DNA of 9,153 nucleotides from Pseudomonas sp. (GTDB taxonomy: Bacteria; Pseudomonadota; Gammaproteobacteria; Pseudomonadales; Pseudomonadaceae), in assembly GCA_030654635.1 (NCBI GenBank), contig JAURXE010000149.1, positions 1 through 9,153 of the forward strand. Reading direction: 5' to 3'. The notes below the pieces were generated by a model, which ran no database searches, was not told where the DNA came from, and saw only the letters and a list, made by a program, of their open reading frames with translations. A program made the translations under genes and the position numbers. Within the stretch, counting starts at the first letter, position 1, and every line of letters starts with the position of its first letter. Below are positions 6,241-9,153 of this stretch, one piece after another.

Positions 6241-6606
6241 GTGCTGCTCAAAGCCCTACGAATTGGCCTCGGCCAACTCATCATTTTTATCGACTTCATC
6301 ACCCGCCCACGGCCAATGCAGCGCACCCCGCAGGCCCAGGCACAGGTCGATCAAGCCGCTGCAGGGCTGTCGCTGTATCAGTTTCGCGCCTGCCCTTTTT
6401 GCGTGCGCACCCGCCGCACCATTCGCCAACTGAACCTGCCGATCAAGTTGCATGACGCCATGAACGATCCCGTGGCGCGACAAGCGCTGCAAGACCAGGG
6501 CGGCGCGATCAAAGTGCCGTGCTTGCGCATCGACGAAAACGGCCAAAGCACCTGGCTGTATGACTCCAAAGTCATCATTAAGTACCTGCAGGAACGCTTC
6601 GCTTAA
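6241..6606 (+). CDS. Glutaredoxin-like protein with N-terminal hydrophobic segment
   Basis: About 121 residues. The glutaredoxin domain covers roughly 43-121 with the strand LSLYQF, the dithiol active site CPFC (51-54) and the cis-proline in KVPCL (91-95), where most glutaredoxins have TVP. YDSK (107-110) ends the glutathione-binding region. It is probably a thiol-disulfide exchange protein using glutathione. Upstream of the domain, residues 7-20 (RIGLGQLIIFIDFI) are hydrophobic or amphipathic and may associate with the membrane; the mature domain would then face the cytoplasm. The start is uncertain. I prefer GTG 6241 because AGGA (6229-6232) lies 8 bases upstream, whereas the ATG at 6232 overlaps that site and has none of its own. 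The choice changes the protein by three residues. It follows the folE terminator, so it probably has its own promoter. Confidence 0.85.
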   Translation: MLLKALRIGLGQLIIFIDFITRPRPMQRTPQAQAQVDQAAAGLSLYQFRACPFCVRTRRTIRQLNLPIKLHDAMNDPVARQALQDQGGAIKVPCLRIDENGQSTWLYDSKVIIKYLQERFA

Positions 6607-6642
6607 CACCCCGATTCTGTGTGCGCACGCAATGGCGCCCTC

Positions 6643-6674
6643 GCCAGCCTGCCGACTAAGGTCTAAGGGCTGGC
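6643..6674. repeat. 7-bp inverted repeat downstream of the glutaredoxin gene
   Basis: GCCAGCC (6643-6649) and GGCTGGC (6668-6674) pair around an 18-base loop that contains a doubled CTAAGG (6656-6661 and 6663-6668). No T-run follows, so it is at best a weak terminator. The 152-base gap between the glutaredoxin and porin genes also holds a GTGCGCAC palindrome at 6621-6628 and the leader stem at 6689-6742. Confidence 0.35.
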
Positions 6675-6688
6675 AAACAACTCCTGGT

Positions 6689-6742
6689 TTAAGTTGGCCA
6701 CTGTAACGAAACGTTAATACAACGCTCGTTCAGCCGACTTAA
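6689..6742 (+). repeat. Leader stem ending at the porin ribosome-binding site
   Basis: TTAAGTTGG (6689-6697) can pair with CCGACTTAA (6734-6742) over nine positions, one of them G-U in RNA. Nested inside is TAACG-AAA-CGTTA (6704-6716), a perfect five-pair hairpin. The 3' arm ends 3 bases before the GGAG (6746-6749) of the porin gene. If transcription starts upstream of 6689 the leader would be folded right up to the Shine-Dalgarno. I could not fix the promoter; TTGGCC (6694) with TAATAC (6715) has only 15 bases between them. Confidence 0.35.
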
Positions 6743-6751
6743 CTTGGAGAC

Positions 6752-6759
6752 AACAACAA
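6752..6759 (+). promoter_or_regulatory. Candidate Hfq/Crc catabolite-repression (CA) motif
   Basis: AACAACAA is an exact match to AAnAAnAA, the A-rich motif bound by Hfq with Crc in Pseudomonas to block translation of mRNAs for less preferred carbon sources. It sits between the Shine-Dalgarno GGAG (6746-6749) and the ATG, sharing the A of the start codon, which is where functional sites lie. Uptake porins are typical targets. Binding is inferred from sequence only. Confidence 0.5.
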
Positions 6760-8048
6760 TGAAAGCCTCCCCCCTCGCCCGCGCCATCACCCTTGCCAGT
6801 TTGGGTGGTTGCCTGGCCCTGCCCAGCCTTGCGCACGCCGACTTCGTCAAAGACAGCAAAGCCAGCCTCGAGCTGCGCAACTTCTACATGAATCGCGATT
6901 ACCGCCAAGATTCGCCGCTGCCCAAAGTCACCGGCAAAACCCCTACCGAATACAAGAGTCATTCCGAGGAGTGGGCGCAAGGCTTCCTGCTGCGCGCAGA
7001 ATCCGGCTACACCGAAGGTACAATCGGGGTTGGCATCGATGCCTTGGGCTTGGTTGGCGTGCGCCTGGATTCCGGCCGCGGGCAATCGGGCACGGGTTTG
7101 CTGCAACTGGACAAGGAAACCGGTGAGGCCCAGTCGAGTTACGGCGCCCTCGGTGCTACCGGCAAATTCAAGGTATCCAAAAGCGTATTGAAAGTGGGCA
7201 CCTTACAACCGAAAAATCCGGTGCTACAAGCCAATGACACCCGCCTGCTGCCGCAAACCTTCGAGGGTGGCAGCTTGAACGTACTCGAAATCGACAAACT
7301 CAGCCTCAACGCCGGCATGTTCGAGCAGGTCAAGCAGCGCGCCTCCAGCGACCGGGAAGACATGACCCTGAATGGCTCCAGCGCTCGCGGCAGCAATAAT
7401 TTCCAATTTGCCGGCGCGGACTACGCCCTAAGCAAAAACCTCACGGGCAGTTACTACTACGCCCAGCTGGAAAACATCTATCAACAAAACTTTGCCGGAC
7501 TGGTGTATCTGCAGCCACTCGGCGAGGGCCAAACACTGAAAGCCGACCTGCGCTATTTCGACAGTTCGGACAACGGCAACCAGTACGCCGGCAAGATCGA
7601 CAACCGCGCACTCAACGGCATGCTCACCTACGGCGTGGGCGCTCACGCCTTTGGCCTGGGCTATCAACGCATGAGTGGCGACAACGCCTTTCCGTACATT
7701 ACCGACAGCGATCCGTACCTGGTCAACTATGTACAGATCGGCAACTTCGCCTCCAGTGAAGAGCAGTCCTGGCAAGCTCGCTACGACCTCAATTTTGCCA
7801 GCTATGGCATCCCCGGCCTGACCCTGATGACCCGCTATGTCACCGGCGACAACATTGATCGTGGCGCCCAGGCCGAGGGCAAGGAGTGGGAGCGCGACAC
7901 CGACCTCGCCTACGTGCTGCAAGATGGCGCGCTCAAGGGCTTAGGGGTTAAATGGCGCAACGCAACCTACCGTTCCAACCTGGCAAAAACCACCGAGGAC
8001 CTGGATGAAAACCGCCTGATCCTCAGCTACACCGTGGCGCTCTGGTAA
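6759..8048 (+). CDS. OprD-family outer-membrane porin
   Basis: A 429-residue outer-membrane channel for small organic substrates. The ATG at 6759 has GGAG 9 bases upstream; a TTG 15 bases earlier overlaps that site and is rejected. The signal peptide has a basic start (KASPLAR), a hydrophobic core and LAHA before a predicted cut after Ala27. The mature protein begins DFVKDSKASLELRNFYMNRD, a hallmark of the OprD family in Pseudomonas. The body alternates polar and aromatic residues as expected of an 18-strand barrel. The strand QSWQARYDLNF, the stretch GIPGLTLMTRYVTGDNI and the ending DENRLILSYTVALW are characteristic; the terminal aromatic residue is the Bam assembly signal. The subfamily (OprE/OprQ-like or an Opd member) and the substrate cannot be fixed from this sequence. 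The neighbouring genes do not suggest one. An A-rich Hfq/Crc-type motif at the start codon suggests catabolite control. Confidence 0.93.
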   Translation: MKASPLARAITLASLGGCLALPSLAHADFVKDSKASLELRNFYMNRDYRQDSPLPKVTGKTPTEYKSHSEEWAQGFLLRAESGYTEGTIGVGIDALGLVGVRLDSGRGQSGTGLLQLDKETGEAQSSYGALGATGKFKVSKSVLKVGTLQPKNPVLQANDTRLLPQTFEGGSLNVLEIDKLSLNAGMFEQVKQRASSDREDMTLNGSSARGSNNFQFAGADYALSKNLTGSYYYAQLENIYQQNFAGLVYLQPLGEGQTLKADLRYFDSSDNGNQYAGKIDNRALNGMLTYGVGAHAFGLGYQRMSGDNAFPYITDSDPYLVNYVQIGNFASSEEQSWQARYDLNFASYGIPGLTLMTRYVTGDNIDRGAQAEGKEWERDTDLAYVLQDGALKGLGVKWRNATYRSNLAKTTEDLDENRLILSYTVALW

Positions 8049-8056
8049 CTCACCGC

Positions 8057-8105
8057 CAATAAAAAGCCCGCGCTCACAGACGCTGTGAACGCGGGCTTTT
8101 TATTG
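8057..8105. terminator. Bidirectional intrinsic terminator between porin and amt
   Basis: CAATAAAAAGCCCGCG (8057-8072) and its exact inverted copy (8090-8105) form a 16-pair stem. After one mismatch it continues with TCACAG (8074-8079) and CTGTGA (8083-8088) around a three-base loop. TTTTT follows the GC core on both strands (8097-8101 on plus; the A-run 8061-8065 read on minus). It therefore can end the porin transcript and the converging ammonium transporter transcript. It starts 8 bases after the porin stop and ends 8 bases before the amt stop. Confidence 0.95.
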
Positions 8106-8113
8106 CGGCAAAA

Positions 8114-9153
8114 TCAGTCGTGACTGGTTGCGCCGATCTTATGCACCGAAAGATCGGCGCCGTAGTATTCCTCTTCCTGGGTCAGGCGAATACCGATACT
8201 CCACTTGAGCAAGCCGTAGACCGCAAGGCCGCCCAGCAAGGCCACGCAAACCCCCAGACCAGTGCCGATCAGCTGGCTGATCAGGCTAACGCCGCCCAAA
8301 CCGCCCAAGGCTTCCTGGCCAAAAATACCGCAAGCAATGCCGCCCCAGACGCCGCACAAACCATGCAAAGGCCACACCCCGAGCACGTCGTCGATTTTCC
8401 ATTTCACTTGGGTCGCGGTAAAGGCAAAGACAAACATGCCGCCCGCAACCAGCCCGGTAACCAGAGCGCCCACCGGATGCATCAAGTCGGAGCCGGCGCA
8501 GATCGCCACCAGACCTGCCAATGGGCCGTTATGCAAAAAGCCTGGGTCATTGCGACCAACAAACAAAGCCGCAACAGTGCCGCCGACCATCGCCATCAAG
8601 GAGTTGATCGCCACCAGACCGCTAACCCCAGCCAGGCTTTGCGCGCTCATGACATTAAAACCAAACCAGCCGACGATCAGAATCCATGAGCCCAGGGCCA
8701 AAAACGGAATGTTAGAGGGCGCAAACGCCACCAGTCGGCCGTCACGGTAACGGCCATTGCGCTGCCCCAGCAGCAACACCGCCGCCAACGCCAACCAACC
8801 ACCGACCGCATGCACCACCACGGAGCCGGCAAAATCATGGAAGCTGGCGCCAAACTGCGCCAATAGCCAGGCCTGCAGGCCGTAATTGCCGTTCCAGATC
8901 ATGCCCTCGAAAAACGGGTAGATGAAGGCCACGATCAACACTGTGGCGCACAGCTGAGGGCCGAATTTGGCCCGTTCAGCGATGCCACCGGAGATGATCG
9001 CCGGAATCGCCGCCGCAAAGGTCAGCAAGAAGAAAAACTTCACCAGCCCGTAACCGTGATCGGCGGTCAGTGTCGCCGCCGGCGCCAAAAAGGTTACGCC
9101 ATAAGCCACCCAGTAACCGACGAAGAAATACGCTAAGGTCGATACAGCAAAAT
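8114..9153 (-). CDS. Ammonium transporter (Amt family), 5' end missing
   Basis: The C-terminal 345 residues of an inner-membrane Amt/Mep/Rh channel that imports ammonium as a trimer. The frame stays open to the right edge, so the start codon and first helices lie outside. Family marks are DFAGSVVVH, SNIPFLALG, GWFGFN, LAGLVAICAG and WPLHGLCGVWGG. The two pore histidines of AmtB (His168 and His318 in E. coli) correspond to the histidines encoded at 8812-8810 and 8365-8363, spaced 149 residues apart against 150 in E. coli. The cytoplasmic tail contains RLTQEEEYYGADLS, where GlnK (PII) binds Amt proteins to close the channel. No glnK gene is visible, but the upstream side is cut off, so linkage is open. 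It is convergent with the porin gene and shares its terminator. The family call is firm; which paralogue this is stays unknown. Confidence 0.94.
   Translation of the reverse strand, partial: FAVSTLAYFFVGYWVAYGVTFLAPAATLTADHGYGLVKFFFLLTFAAAIPAIISGGIAERAKFGPQLCATVLIVAFIYPFFEGMIWNGNYGLQAWLLAQFGASFHDFAGSVVVHAVGGWLALAAVLLLGQRNGRYRDGRLVAFAPSNIPFLALGSWILIVGWFGFNVMSAQSLAGVSGLVAINSLMAMVGGTVAALFVGRNDPGFLHNGPLAGLVAICAGSDLMHPVGALVTGLVAGGMFVFAFTATQVKWKIDDVLGVWPLHGLCGVWGGIACGIFGQEALGGLGGVSLISQLIGTGLGVCVALLGGLAVYGLLKWSIGIRLTQEEEYYGADLSVHKIGATSHD

Noticed and set aside
6744..6758. TTG start five codons upstream for the porin
   Set aside because: It would consume the GGAG site and put polar residues before a perfect signal peptide that begins at ATG 6759.
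1..9153. A novel defence, mobile or biosynthetic system
   Set aside because: Nearly all genes are recognisable core functions in an order I recall from Pseudomonas. I saw no transposase, integrase, toxin-antitoxin pair, repeat array, tRNA or compositional break.

Overview
The window is an ordinary stretch of chromosome from a gammaproteobacterium, most likely a Pseudomonas. Three things suggest this. The gene set and order around aroC and folE match what I recall of the P. aeruginosa PA1674-PA1683 neighbourhood. There is an OprD-family porin, a family expanded in pseudomonads. The base composition is moderately GC-rich. I see no mobile element, phage gene, CRISPR array, tRNA or rRNA.

Left part (1-2513). 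Three genes run leftward, each overlapping the next by 4 bases: aroC (chorismate synthase), an MFS transporter and the first 34 codons of mtnB (methionine salvage). A candidate promoter lies just upstream of aroC. A gene of unknown function, facing right, starts from the same intergenic gap.

Middle part (2514-5550). The unknown gene encodes a 259-residue protein with a coiled coil and a C-terminal membrane anchor; its core looks like a diverged GNAT acetyltransferase. Its stop codon overlaps the stop codon of prmB (ribosomal protein L3 glutamine methyltransferase), which is read from the opposite strand. Divergent from prmB are a small two-helix membrane protein and an Smr-domain nuclease-like protein. 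Two of the recognisable products here act on translation: PrmB modifies the ribosome, and Smr proteins of this type include the nuclease that cuts mRNA at collided ribosomes.

Right part (5551-9153). folE (GTP cyclohydrolase I, type IA) ends in a clear intrinsic terminator. It is followed by a glutaredoxin-like protein with a CPFC active site and an N-terminal hydrophobic segment. Next comes an OprD-family outer-membrane porin whose ribosome-binding region carries an exact AAnAAnAA motif, the Hfq/Crc catabolite-repression signature. A long hairpin terminator, usable in both directions, separates the porin from a converging ammonium transporter gene whose 5' end is cut off by the window edge.

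I did not find an obviously new multi-gene system. The points most worth a second look are the tail-anchored GNAT-like protein, the Hfq/Crc-type site on the porin mRNA, the overlapping aroC-MFS-mtnB arrangement, and the Smr protein that looks SmrA-like but sits beside prmB, where E. coli has smrB.
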